64,000 nucleotides of DNA from Rhynchonema sp. JSB1_4 (lineage: Eukaryota > Nematoda > Chromadorea > Monhysterida > Xyalidae): the NCBI GenBank assembly GCA_030248065.1, contig JASAMV010000663.1, positions 1 to 64,000 on the forward strand, written 5' to 3'. Within the stretch, counting starts at the first letter, position 1; each line of letters starts with the position of its first letter. A program made the translations under genes and the position numbers. The notes beneath the pieces are model-generated. The model saw only the letters and a list, made by a program, of their open reading frames with translations. It had not been told where the DNA came from and did no database searches. Shown here in pieces: positions 36,401-49,400 of this stretch.

Positions 36401-38285
36401 GCAAATACAATGGGGGTTGCGCGCGCAGGTATACCGCCTTTTATGCCACCCATGTGTGCCGCGGGTGCTATGTGCGCACAACACCATGTAACCAACATGC
36501 AACACCCAGTGCACATGCTGCCTCAAAGTCACTTGCCCCTATGCGCGCTGATTGGCTGCACTGTTGGCTAAAATCCAGCGAGCGTGCAACTGAGATTAAA
36601 AATAGACTGTTACTCTTTCATGCGACGTCGGAATGAAATAAGCTTAACATTTTTGGAATCAGCGAAAAATTCTGAACATGATAGAGGTGCTACATCAAAC
36701 ATTCGGACAACTTTGAAATTTGACCTCGATACCACCGATGGCGATCGGCCGTGACCGATTCCGTTGACCGACACGACCAAAACTAATATTACAAGTTCAT
36801 ATGGGTCTGTATATCACGTGACAAAAGTTTGGGTAAGGTAGCACATGGATTACGGTAGTTTCTGGGGGGTGGCCCCGAGTCTATAGAGCCCCCAATGTTG
36901 TTCTCCATAGCAGAGTAATAGATTGGCTCATAGAGGCCATGGACAGCAAACCGGTGACTTTGTAACAGGAAGGCCACTATAAAGATGGTAAACTGCATTA
37001 TTAAAAAAACAACCATGTAAAACAACAGTACACCAACTGTGCGTTTGGGTGCGCCTGTTGCACTTTGTGCAGTTCATCAACATTATCGAATGTCATCACG
37101 TTCACGCCGCGTTTGGCAGCGTACCGAACGTAGTTGTTGGACTTACACGGATTCGCATAAATGATGCGTGATGGCGGCAGGCGTATATCGGTCAGGATCT
37201 GTGGCGGGATAGCAGAATAATAAAACAGCTTTGCGGTGAGTTCGCGACGGGCTAACATCGATAGAAACAATACATACAAACAACAGCCACTACATTTACC
37301 GCAGAATCACCTGGAAATTTAAGCGGGCAGAATAATAGAGTCACGAACAGGCACCTGAGAACCTGGCTAGATGCTTAACAGCAATGAGGTTGATCCAAGT
37401 TCGCGCCGGTTACAAAGCCAACGTGAGACAATGTCGCACGGGATACAAAGTACCCACCGATACAGTGCCGCGGTAGCGGTAATACTTATGCTTTCCCTAG
37501 ATGAGCGGTGCACTAGGTAGGACATCGAGTGCGAAAGCACCAGTCACGTTATGCCAAAAATAGTGCAGTGTAAGATCCTATACTGCTCTTGGGTAGTATC
37601 CCAAAGCCAACCGACCTGTTCAATTTCATTCTTGCTTGCACAATCGAACCCACAACCGAGTGATGCTAGCACTCTCAGCAACACAGGGTCATTGTTGCAT
37701 TTGACTGCGTAGTAGGGTGACACTCGGGGAAGACTTGTGCGCCAACGGGACATCTGCGCATAGATCTCGTCCAGATGCATCACGAAGAACGCACGGTCGT
37801 CCGCCTTGCAAAATGAGGGACAGCATGTGGATCCGAAACATCACCTTGGGCTATCAAGTAGCAAGACACGGTGCTACCTGTAGATTGTGCGCACTAGCAA
37901 CGTGCTGCGCGTACTGACGCGGTGAGAGTTTCATCTGCTCACCACCGCTCACCACGACCAATGGTGGACCGTCGTTGGGTGATATTTTCGAAACGGTGTA
38001 AAGGTGAGTTGGGTGCAAAGGTCGTTGTAAGCTCAATCGAAAGCTCGGTCGGTGTCAGCTCGGTTTAAACATGAAACATTGCCTGCTGTTAACGTGGAAT
38101 GTTTCATGTTTACACCGAGCTTACATCGACTGAGCTTTCGACCGAGCTTACACCGACCTTCACACCCAACTCACCCTTACACCGTTTCGAAAATATCACC
38201 CGTTGTTTCGCAGCTTGGTGTTGTGGCCATTTTTCGGCTCGCTGTCTATCCAGAACGAATCTTGTTGTTCAACCAGATTTATCAT
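33414..38285 (-). CDS. Ornithine decarboxylase (PLP-dependent), coding exon 1 interrupted by a MITE
   Basis: Decarboxylates ornithine to putrescine, the first step of polyamine synthesis. Minus-strand exons, 5' to 3': 38285-37878 (containing the MITE 37977-38201), 37804-37616, 37198-37038, 35671-35534, 35410-35242, 34344-34179, 34111-33999, 33973-33723 and 33660-33414 (TAG). Without the MITE and one TSD they sum to 1614 bp, 537 residues; vertebrate enzymes are about 460. Landmarks: PLP lysine in [49 protein letters not shown]; phosphate-binding [27 protein letters not shown]; catalytic cysteine in [33 protein letters not shown]. The C-terminal extension is long and Ser-rich. The exon 8 acceptor could instead be at 33937. 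The MITE adds an in-frame TGA; translation might begin at the downstream Met in EQMKLSPRQ. Confidence 0.9.
34958..35140 (-). pseudogene. Partial tandem duplicate of ornithine decarboxylase exon 6 with a stop
   Basis: 34958-35028 is identical by eye to 34303-34373, which covers the start of exon 6, its acceptor and the decamer; similarity then fades to about 35140. In the duplicate the frame runs through RALDEHFP and then meets TAG. No donor follows. It lies in the intron between exon 5 (ends 35242) and real exon 6 (starts 34344), so splicing would meet the decoy acceptor first. Confidence 0.75.
35775..36892. mobile_element. Merlin-like transposon with ~270-bp inverted arms and a zinc-ribbon ORF
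   Basis: Element GGGGCTC...GAGCCCC with exact 8-bp TSD CAATGTTG at 35767-35774 and 36893-36900. Arms of about 270 bp (to ~36043 and from ~36640) are inverted repeats. On the minus strand an ORF (about 36516-35881) contains [10 protein letters not shown]...[11 protein letters not shown]. This is a C2C2 zinc ribbon like the one preceding ISXO2/Merlin DDE transposase domains. No catalytic DDE region is present. Merlin elements make 8-9-bp duplications. The element is in ornithine decarboxylase intron 3. Confidence 0.75.
37977..38201. mobile_element. MITE family 1, copy 3, inside an ornithine decarboxylase coding exon
   Basis: Palindrome gggtgatattttcgaaacgg ... ccgtttcgaaaatatcaccc, 225 bp, flanked by GTT (37974-37976, 38202-38204). 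Removing it with one TSD restores an open minus-strand frame of 60 codons in phase with the next exon. No GT-AG pair lies at its ends. Confidence 0.88.
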
Positions 38286-40095
<1,810 letters not shown>

Positions 40096-40563
40096 CGTCT
40101 GTGAAACCATCCGTTTGCACGGATAACAGGCAGTTGAGTTTACAGCAATCGTAGTGGTTGCATTTATGTGTTTTGTCTTTTAAGAGATGTATTGAACCCC
40201 AAGCTGATACGCACTGCCATAACATTGTGAACTCTGGATCTTGAAAATCTATATTCTATATCTCGCACCGCCCTAAGCGCCTAAAACACTTTTCGTTACG
40301 AAGACGCCGTCGGCTCCCGTCGAGCTGAGCCCGGTCATTTGCAACAGTTTATCAGTTTTGACAATCTTTTACTGTTTTGCTGGTCGGAATTTGTAAGAAA
40401 TAAGAAGGAAGGTGGGGGAACAGGCAAATTGCCAAGCCTAAGTCATTATAAAACGGCCTGTTATCAACCCAACAATCATTCCTGAAATTTTGCATCGCCG
40501 AATATTTCCTTCAACTTCCGTCTTCAGTTTCAACATCTGATCCCAAGTGCTCCAACGATCATC

Positions 40564-42007
40564 ATGACAACAGCGGCCAAAGTCAAACCACCGAAAGTGG
40601 TGAAAGCGAGGGAGAACAGCAAGAAAGGTTCGCAATTATTATAATTGTCTTCGAAAAATTGGGCAATCGCACGAACCGATCTCAGCTGACGAAGACCAGA
40701 AAGATGACACGAAGGTTCAGAAACGTGCGCGACAGGAGAAGGAGAAACGCAGCGGCGCCGCCAAAAAACCGCGTGGTCAAGCGAAACAGAGAGTTGCTGC
40801 GGTGAGTTGCGCTCACTTTTAGCGCGCAATCAAATGACGAAATCAACTTATAGGCTTCGTTGATGTTTCAGACGCGTGAAGCGAGCGTGACATCGACTGC
40901 CGCCGAAGTGTCTGCTGCGACGGCCGTCGTTTCCGAACCGATTGTGCCGCCGGCGGTCGCAGTCCAGCCACCAGCAGCCAGTGCACAGCGAGTCAGCAAA
41001 GGTAACCCTTTTGCGGACTCGCTTCAATCGATGATTGCAACTGACACTTGAAACAATGTCGAATTTCATTGTCACAATTGTCGCTTCAGCGCCGCAACGG
41101 GAAGACGGACGCGCCAAGTGGAAATCGAACGAAAAGAAGACCCAACCGAAAGAGCAGGCGCCTGCCGAGCGCAATGGCTCCGATGGTGGCACTGGGGGTG
41201 AGCGGAGAATCTGGTCGATCTTTGTCTTTATTGGTTCTCACAGCTCAAAACAAGAAAATCATTTTTCAGCGAGTGACGTTGAAACGGCTGAACCACCTGC
41301 GGCTGAAAACGCACCAGAATCGCAGCCCAAACCGAATGCGAAGAAAGGCTTGTTCCTTAATCGTTTCTTTGGGCCTCGTTTTTGTCGCCTCAACCGACCT
41401 CAATATCCTGGTGCATGTTCCAGCAGCAGCACTGGCCAAGTCGACACCGAGATCGAAGGGCAAGAAATCGCTTCAACCAGATGGCCAAGTTGTGAGTTCG
41501 CGACGACCCGTAAGTGCCACTGGCGGTTAGCGTGGTGGGAATCAACAAGTTCGGGTTTTATCTCGCAAAAGTCATTGGTGCTCATAAAAATTTATATTTG
41601 GAGTGAGTGATGCTTACTTCACCCAAACAACCGATCACAGTCGATCGCAGAGCTTGAAGTTCAATATTTCGGCCGTTCAGTCAAATTCAGTGATTGCTTT
41701 CAGACAAGAAGTGTGCGCGATGTGGTTTGCCGAAAGCACCGCCAGCCAAAACGACGCTGAAACATCGTGGCGGTCGTGGCGATCAACGCGGTGCCCTATT
41801 GTTTTTTTTTCGTGTAACAAAACTGCACAATATATTTGAAAGTGGTTGATAAGAAGTCCTAATCTTACAGCCTCGCGTAAATCGACCCGATCGCCGGCCA
41901 AGAAAGCACCGAGTGTGAAGAAGCAGGGAGCTGGTCAGAAACGCACCAGGGATGATCGCAAAACACAACAAGCTCGTCAGATCGACAAACGAACTGCGAA
42001 GGCTTGA
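40564..42007 (+). CDS. Lys/Ala/Pro-rich basic protein, probably nuclear, function unknown
   Basis: Seven exons keep phase: 40564-40627, 40686-40801, 40872-41001, 41090-41197, 41270-41509, 41704-41790 and 41871-42007 (TGA), 293 residues. Exon 5 could lose an internal in-frame intron (41354-41415). The start MTTAAKVKPPKVVKARENSK and the end KRTRDDRKTQQARQIDKRTA are highly basic. The middle is Ala/Val/Pro-rich, with acidic patches and one CxxC (KKCARCGLPKAPPAK). Composition resembles linker-histone tails or other disordered chromatin proteins, but no winged-helix globular domain is present, so histone H1 is not claimed. The third exon's acceptor is the AG directly after TGATGTTTCA. AATAAA at 42181 would serve its 3' end. 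Confidence 0.65.
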
Positions 42008-42180
42008 TTGGATTTTGACATGACTTAGCCGAGGAAACTTTTTGAAACGTACTTTTTGATTGGACTTATGAAACATTAGAGTTTTCCATTTCTCATTGAT
42101 TTCAACCGATGTTCAGTGATTCACATTGATTTATTCAGGACTATTGCCGAAGCTTACTACTGACTCGTTTCTGTTTTCGG

Positions 42181-42186
42181 AATAAA
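42181..42186 (+). other. Polyadenylation signal AATAAA of the Lys-rich gene
   Basis: Exact hexamer 174 bp past the stop codon at 42007. Confidence 0.55.
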
Positions 42187-42269
42187 GCTTTGATTGATGA
42201 ACTTTTGAGGGGAAGTACAACAACACCGCACAAAAGATGAGTGCACAATTCGTTCGTTTTGCATTGGGT

Positions 42270-43075
42270 GGCCGTCGAAACCCCCGAAAAAAACCCCGAA
42301 ACGGAAAACCCCGAAAATAAAACCCCGAAAATGAAAAACCCCGAAAACGAAAAACCCCGAAAAAAGCCCGAAAAATAAAAAATGTCAGGGATGAAAAAAA
42401 ATTCTTGTTAGAGGTGGGTATTCATGTCGCTCGTAAACCACGAGTGAAACATCACCCCTACACTTGATAAATTGGCTTCGGATCAGACTTGAACCTAGAC
42501 TTGGGCTTAGGCTTGTTCATAGGCTTAGGCTTAGGCTACCAGCCAGGAAGACATGTCCATATGAAGGAAACATCCACAAATGTACAGCTGCGCAGGCTTT
42601 CTTTCAGGGTTAGGCTTAGGCTTAGGCTGCCAGCCAGGAAGACATGTCCATTTGAAGAAAACTTCCACAAAACCTTAACTGCTCAGGCTTTCCTTCAGGG
42701 TTAGGCTTAGGCTGCCAGCCAGGAAGACCTGGCCACATGAAGGCAACATCCACAAAAGTTTAACGGAATAGGCCTTCATTCAGGGTTAGGCTTAGCCTTA
42801 GGCTGCCAGCCAGGAAGACATGAACAAAGGAGAATTACCTAACTTGTGCCCGAACTGTACCAGTGCCCATTTTTTGGTGCACGAACGACATGAATACCCT
42901 TCTCTAACCAAAAGAATTGTTTTCCACACATTTTATATTTTTCGGGGTTTTTCGTTTTCGGGGTTTTATTTTCGGGGTTTTTCGTTTTCGGGGTTTTATT
43001 TTCGGGGTTTTTATTTTTCGGGGTTTTTTTTTCGGCGTTTTTTTTCGGGGTTTTTTTTTCGGGGTTTTCGACCCC
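42270..43075. repeat. Inverted (CCCCGAAAA)n arrays enclosing a minisatellite
   Basis: Left array of ccccgaaa units (about 42278-42372) and right array of ttttcgggg units (about 42950-43070) are inverted copies. The outer edges gtcgaaaccccc / ggggttttcgac also match. No 8-bp target duplication found. It resembles the microsatellite-armed palindromes elsewhere in the window. Confidence 0.75.
42500..42825. repeat. Minisatellite, four units of about 85-90 bp
   Basis: Each unit has ggcttaggctgccagccagg, then aagacatgtccat..gaag, a cttccacaaa-like block and caggctttccttcagggtta. Units differ by substitutions and small indels. Confidence 0.85.
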
Positions 43076-43497
43076 AGCGAGCAGTTGTGGTTCACTGTGG
43101 TTGCGCTGTTGCTTTGGAAACGAAATCGTGGTTATGATAAATGATCCGCTTAAATTTTCGCATGCATTCGATGATCCATCGTTCACACACGAAGAAAAGT
43201 GACATGGAACCAAAAAATGCGCCTGCTCACCGGGCTGACGAAAATCAAAGGAAGAGAAAGAAATTTGGGAGGAAACAAAAGGATCGCGAAGATTTTCAAT
43301 AGGAGAAGAATCACGCGCTTCGCGCGAAATTAGCGTTTTAGCGCAGTTTTTTTCGTTTTTCAGGACAAAAACGTTTTTTTCGTTTCAGTTTGTCACTATA
43401 TGGTGGAGTTATATATTCATACAACCACAAAACTCACAAATCAAAACAAATCTGCAACCGTGTGTTGACTGACAAACCGACTGTTTGTTGTTTCAAC

Positions 43498-46400
43498 ATG
43501 GAAAATGGCAGTCATTCCGAAAACGACACTGGCAGTGCGGGGGATGAAGCGGTTGGTTTTGTTCATGTTTGTTGGTTTTTCTGAATCGTTTCGTTTTTTT
43601 ATATTTCCCCGAATTGTTTCACTTTTACCACTTCATCATTCGTGCAGCGCGCGCATCGCACCGAGAACGTCGATTTGGGCGCAGATCAATCGCTGCTCGT
43701 CGACATCTCAGATGCGTTGAGTGAACGGGACAAGGTTAGTGGCTGCTAGTCACTGGCTGTGGCTGTCAGGCAATGGTTGCAATTGCAAGGTACCAGAGGT
43801 GGGAATCGGGCCGGGTTACCTCGGCCCGGCCCGGCCCGGCCCGACAGTTCGGGCCGGGAAGTCCGGCCCGGCCCGGCCCGACTTGGAAAAAAGTCGGCCC
43901 GGCCCGGCCCGGCCCGATTTTTTCGGCCCGACTTTTTCTGATGACATTTTGAAGGTACCTTGAAGGTACCCTTTGGCTTAGGGGCAGTGGTGTAGCTAGA
44001 CGGGGCGGCAGCCGGCAACTAGGCATGGGTATACCTAGCGCCCGGAATTCCGAAGGGCGAAACGCCTACTTTCAGGCAGTTTTTTTGCTTGTTTATGGCT
44101 TAAAAAGTGTCGCGTGTGCATTGTGTGCCCGAAAAAGCCTGTTTTTCACATATGTTTCAGCCTCTTTTTTAATCGATTTTGTAACGTATTTGGACCCTTA
44201 AGATAATTTTTCGCCATTTCACACCAAAAAACACATTCTGCGAAAAATAAATTACCGGTAATTTTTCGGGTAATTTATTTTGGAAACAGAGGTCGCAATC
44301 GGGCCGGGTTTGGCCGGCCCGGCCCGGCCCGAGCCCCCAAATCTCCGGCCCGGCCCGGCCCGGCCCGACCCGTACCCCCAAATCTCCGGCCCGGCCCGGC
44401 CCGAACCCCCAAATCTCCGGCCCGGCCCGGCCCGGCCCGAATTTTTTGGCTCAGATTTTAACCCAATTTTTGTCATAATTTTTACGATTTTTTGAACCTA
44501 TTTTTTGGTTGAAAACAACGGTATTGCAGGGGGTGGGGGTCCCCCCTAGGTACAGTAGGTAGGTAGGTTGACGCTCCATCCTGGTACACTAGGTAGGTCG
44601 CCGCCCGGCGGCTAGTACAGTAAGTTGCGATTTTTGGCTCAAAATGGAATATAAAATCGGTACTTTTCACTCCAAATAGGCGATAAATCGCCGCGCTACG
44701 CGCGAAATTAGCGTTTTAGAGCATATTTTCTTCAAAATTTCGACCGAAAAAATTTTGTTCCCCCTTAGCCCGGCCGGTACAGTAGGTAGGTTGCCGTCCC
44801 ACATTTTTGGTGGTACTGTAGGTTGCCGCCCCGCCTGGGTAGCTACACCACTGGTTGAAAATACATTGTTTTCCATGAAATGGTCGTCAGATAGAGACAA
44901 TACTGATCACTTACTTGCCGAATCCGTCAGAAATTTTGGTATTTTTGACAAAAAAATCCCTACTTTTTCAATAAAATAAGTCACTTCAGAAGCTTCGGGC
45001 CGGGGTGCCCGGCCCGGCCCGGCCCGACCCTCCAAATCTCCGGCCCGGCCCGGCCCGGCCCGAGCCAAAAGCCCAAAATCGCGGCCCGGCCCGGCCCGGC
45101 CCGGCCCGGCCCGGCCCGGCCCGACGTCGGGCCGGCCCGATTGCGACCTCTGTTTGGAAATTTATTTGGCTCCGGAAAAACGTTTTTTTCGCTTTTTTAC
45201 CAGAAAAAAACGGTTTTTTCACTGTGGGCACTATAGGCATGGGGACAATAACGATTTGTTGACCCAAACCCAATACCAGCAGTGTAGTTCCTGGGGGGAG
45301 CAGTGTGGTGGCAGGCCAATCGACCCAAGATACCCCAGGGGGGGGAAGGTTTCGGACTTTCTCGAGATACCCCCCAGAGGCTACCCAAGATACCCCTATG
45401 GTCCGTCAAAAGGCGAAAAAAGGCCGTTTTTTGCATGCAATTTTACTGCAAAATTGGCCTAAAAATGGGTATTTTTTTGACATTTTTGCCGAAAATTGGC
45501 CTAAAATGACCATTTTTGGGTGTTTGCGCGCGGAGCGCGCGATTTTTGGGGGTCCCGAGGTCGAAAAACACATATTTTTGCCTTTGAAAACCATAAATCT
45601 ACTTACTCGAGATACCCTTTGGGGTCGGCTCGAGATAGATACCCTCCCCCCCATCCCCCCCTAAGGGTTGACTCGAGATAGATACCCCTTAGGGGGGGGG
45701 GGAATCCCCCCCCCATCTCCCCCCCCCCCCCCAGCCACTACAGTGGGGGGGAGGGGGGTCCCCCCCCCTAAGGTTCTCTAACCGCCGCGACCAAGGTACA
45801 CAAGTACACTAACCGCCGCGACCAAGGTACACAAGTACACTAACCGCCGCGCCAGGTACACTAACCGCCTCAATTTTTGCCTAAAATAGGCAATTTTGGG
45901 CCTAAAATGGGCATTTTTAGGCCTAAAATGGGTGATTTTTAGGTCGATGTTGTCAAAAGTCGCCAAAATACCCTTTTTATGGAGAATTTTTTCCAAAAAG
46001 CACCAAAAATCGGTCAAATTTTCTACCTCAAAAAGTGACTTTTTCCTGAATTTGGGTCTTCCCCCCTTCCCCCCCCAGGGAGGTACACTAACCGCCGCAC
46101 GGAAAAAAGGGGTAGGTACACTAACCGCCGCGCCGGACCAGGAACTACACTGAATACCAGGGCCCGCCCACCCCCAGTACCCACTACTATACTTGCGGGC
46201 CGAAAAAAAAACCGTTTTTTTTCCGGAAAAAAACCGAAAAAAACCGTTTTTTTCCGAGGCCCGGAAAAATACGTTTTTATTTTTCCGGAAATTTTTCCAA
46301 GTGGCAACTTTTGGAAAAAAAAACGGTTTTTTTTCCAAAAATTTCCGAAATATTTTCAAAGGTTGCGAAAGAATGTTGTCAAAACCAATGTAAATCGGTG

Positions 46401-49400
46401 CTAAACAGTTCAAAATGAGCACTTTTTAATCTCCAAGTGCATTTTTAGCCTGTTTCAGGCCATTTCCCGACAAAATTTTCTCCAAAATAGGCGTTTTTGG
46501 ACCATGGGTATCCTTAAGTACTGGAAAAATATTTGGAAAAAAAACGGTTTTTTTTTTCGGAAAAAAACGGTTTTTTTTCCAAAAATATATTTTGCGGAAA
46601 AATACGCAAGTATACCCACTACCTCAATTTGGACCCAACCCAATACCCAATACCCAGGTTGAGTACCAATACCCAATAGTTTGTTCCTGGTCTGGAGGGG
46701 GAGATAGCGGATCCCCCGTTTTTTTTCGGAGGGGGAGAGTGATTGAGATCGAGAGGAGGAGTAAATTTGACCTATTTTGCCCATTTTTGGAAAAAATCTT
46801 CATAAAAGGGTTTTTTGACGACTTTTGACAACACTGACCAAAAAATCACACATTTTATGCCTAAAAATGCCTGTTTGGGGCAAAAATTGGTGGAGATAGT
46901 GTATCCGGAAGGGGCGATAGGGGGATTGTGTGCCACCTGAGAGGGAGATGGCGTTCCCGAGGGGGACCCCCTCCCCCGGGAACTACACTGCCTCAGATGC
47001 AGTTATGCCCTAAAGAATGGACTGTGCATAATGCATTATACAGCCTTGCTTGATTACTTATTCCTCAAGCACTTTTTCGTCCGAGTCCCATTGATACGTT
47101 TATAACCAATAGCGACTGTATTTTGTTCGTCTGTCATATCGCGTCGGGCCGGTCGAGCAGTTAAAAAACGGAGTCCCGGGCCCAATCCTGTGGTCTCCCT
47201 GCCTGGTGACGTTGTTTTCTGCACCGAAATGTTTTCGCGCGCACAGGTGAAATTCACGATCCACACGAAAACGTCGCTGGCCGACTTTCAACAGCCGGAC
47301 TTTTCGGTGATTCGCGAGCACGACGAATTCATTTGGCTGCACAACGAAATCGAAGAGAATGATGATTATGCTGGATACATTGTGAGTTGTTTGTCCTCGT
47401 GCTCGTTCATTTCTCTGACGAAATGCTATTGGCAGATAGATGCATTTGCAACATTTGCAGCCAAAAATTCAGAAATTAATTTTGTGTAGTTTAATTGCAC
47501 ATAAACTGAAGACAATAATAAGAAGAGGGCTTCATATTGCGCGTGGTAAATTTGGTAGTGCTGGTGGTAGTGATGTTGTGGATCGATCATTATTTCGGAA
47601 ATTACTTGAACTGCTGAAGCTTCGAAAACGTATGTAAGCTTTTGCTGTTTTTGCGCGTTAGAGCCCTTAAACTTGAGGCTATCCCTTCCATTTTTCGGCG
47701 CAATTCTCAAATTTTAGGTGCTAATTCCAATTACACCTGAAATACCTGACCAACTCCATTAGCGCACTCATTTCTTCCAACGCAACAGTTGTTCCCAGAG
47801 TTAAAATGAGCAAGTTTGGCGCTGGTCCAAATTCGATGGCTGCAAAAATGAAAAACGTCACGCGACGCCCGACGCGACCAAGGCAGTGCGGGACCCGATG
47901 ATCGCGTTTCAATCCGGAAATTTGGCTCATTTTCCAGATTCCTCCACCGCCGGCCCGACCTGATTTTGAGGCGTCGCAGGAGAAACTGCAGAAACTCGGC
48001 GAAGGCGAGGCGACAATGACCAAAGAGGAATTCCAGAAAATGAAGAAAGAACTCGAACAGTCAGTCAATAATATACCAGTTTGTGTCAAAACTTGCTTCA
48101 GAACTTATCTGAAGTACTGCTGTGGCATTTGTTATTCACCACCGATAGTCGTGTTTGTTCGTGCGAAACAGTGAGGCAGGCGTGAGTATACTGGCGAAAA
48201 AACCGGTTTTTTATATTTCGTGAGAAAAAAACCGAAAGAAAACAAAAAAAACAAGAAATAACTGCAGTGTATAAAGGATAGGGGAAGCCCAATTGTGGTA
48301 TTTTGGAGGCATGTTAATGTTAGCACGGACAGTACAGTGGTGTCCATGGGTGTTTTCAGTGCTGATTATGACCGAAATCGGTGAAACAAGCCACGTCGTC
48401 CGCGCGTTACCAAAGATGTTCTGGAGAAAAATTTTTTCAAACCTTTGTCAAAAATTGGAAAATAATCTGAAAAAGGCAGATGTTTCCCGGAGGCTGAGGT
48501 TTTTTCGGTTTTTCGGTTTTTTTTCACGTCCCAGATTGACCCGCTTTTTTCGTTTTTTTTTCGGTCTATCTGTAGTCAGCAGTGGCAGCAGTAAATTTCG
48601 AAATGTTTTTCAACGGAAATGCCGGTGATCGCATGGAGTTCGATTTGATAAAACTGCACAGCCAAACCTCTACATAGTGAACCTCTACAACTTCTGTGTA
48701 GGAACGAATCATCAGTCCCCAAACTGATATAATGCTCTGCATGGTGAATATTCTTCTTAGTGAACAAGATTGTCGGGTACCGTTCTGTTCGCAATGCAAC
48801 AGGTTTGACTGTGTTGAGCATGTGTAAAAGTGCCATTTATTTTCAGAGAGTACCTGGCGACGTTCAAGAAGACGGTAGCGATGCACGAAGTGTTTGTGCA
48901 ACGCATCGCTGCGCATCCTGTATTCAGAGAGGACAAGAACTTTCGTATTTTCCTCGAATACCCGAATGACGTGAGTTTGGGCTGTGAATTCTTGTGGTTT
49001 TTAAGTTGGCGGGGCTGGTCGACTGGCGGCTTTTGGTGATCCCTCGAGCGAGACCAAGCCAGCGTTGATTTGGCTGCATCCGTTTGGGGAAAATCACGAA
49101 AAATTGGGGGTGGGGCTGACTAATCTAGTATGTACAGGAATAATATATAAGTATATGCAACTTGGGAAATAATAATGTATGTATGGTTCAGGTTGCGTGC
49201 ATGTATTTGCGCATAGTTATTTCGGTCTGGGTCAAGCCCGCGCCGATTCTTATATCAACTGTTACTAGGTTAAAGACAACTTCGCGGGATTAGTGGATTT
49301 TATTGTCAAAAGTCATCAGTCAGGCAGGTCGCAGGTAGGGTGCACAGTTGAAACTTACATCTTGATGTCAAAAACTACAGGCGCAATTTACGCCCAGAAT

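Noticed and set aside
40564..42007. Histone H1
   Set aside because: Basic Lys/Ala/Pro composition fits, but there is no globular winged-helix segment and the gene has several introns.
45778..46422. A 214-codon minus-strand frame
   Set aside because: It crosses the boundary of two transposons with their own target duplications and consists of repeat-derived Phe/Lys-rich sequence.
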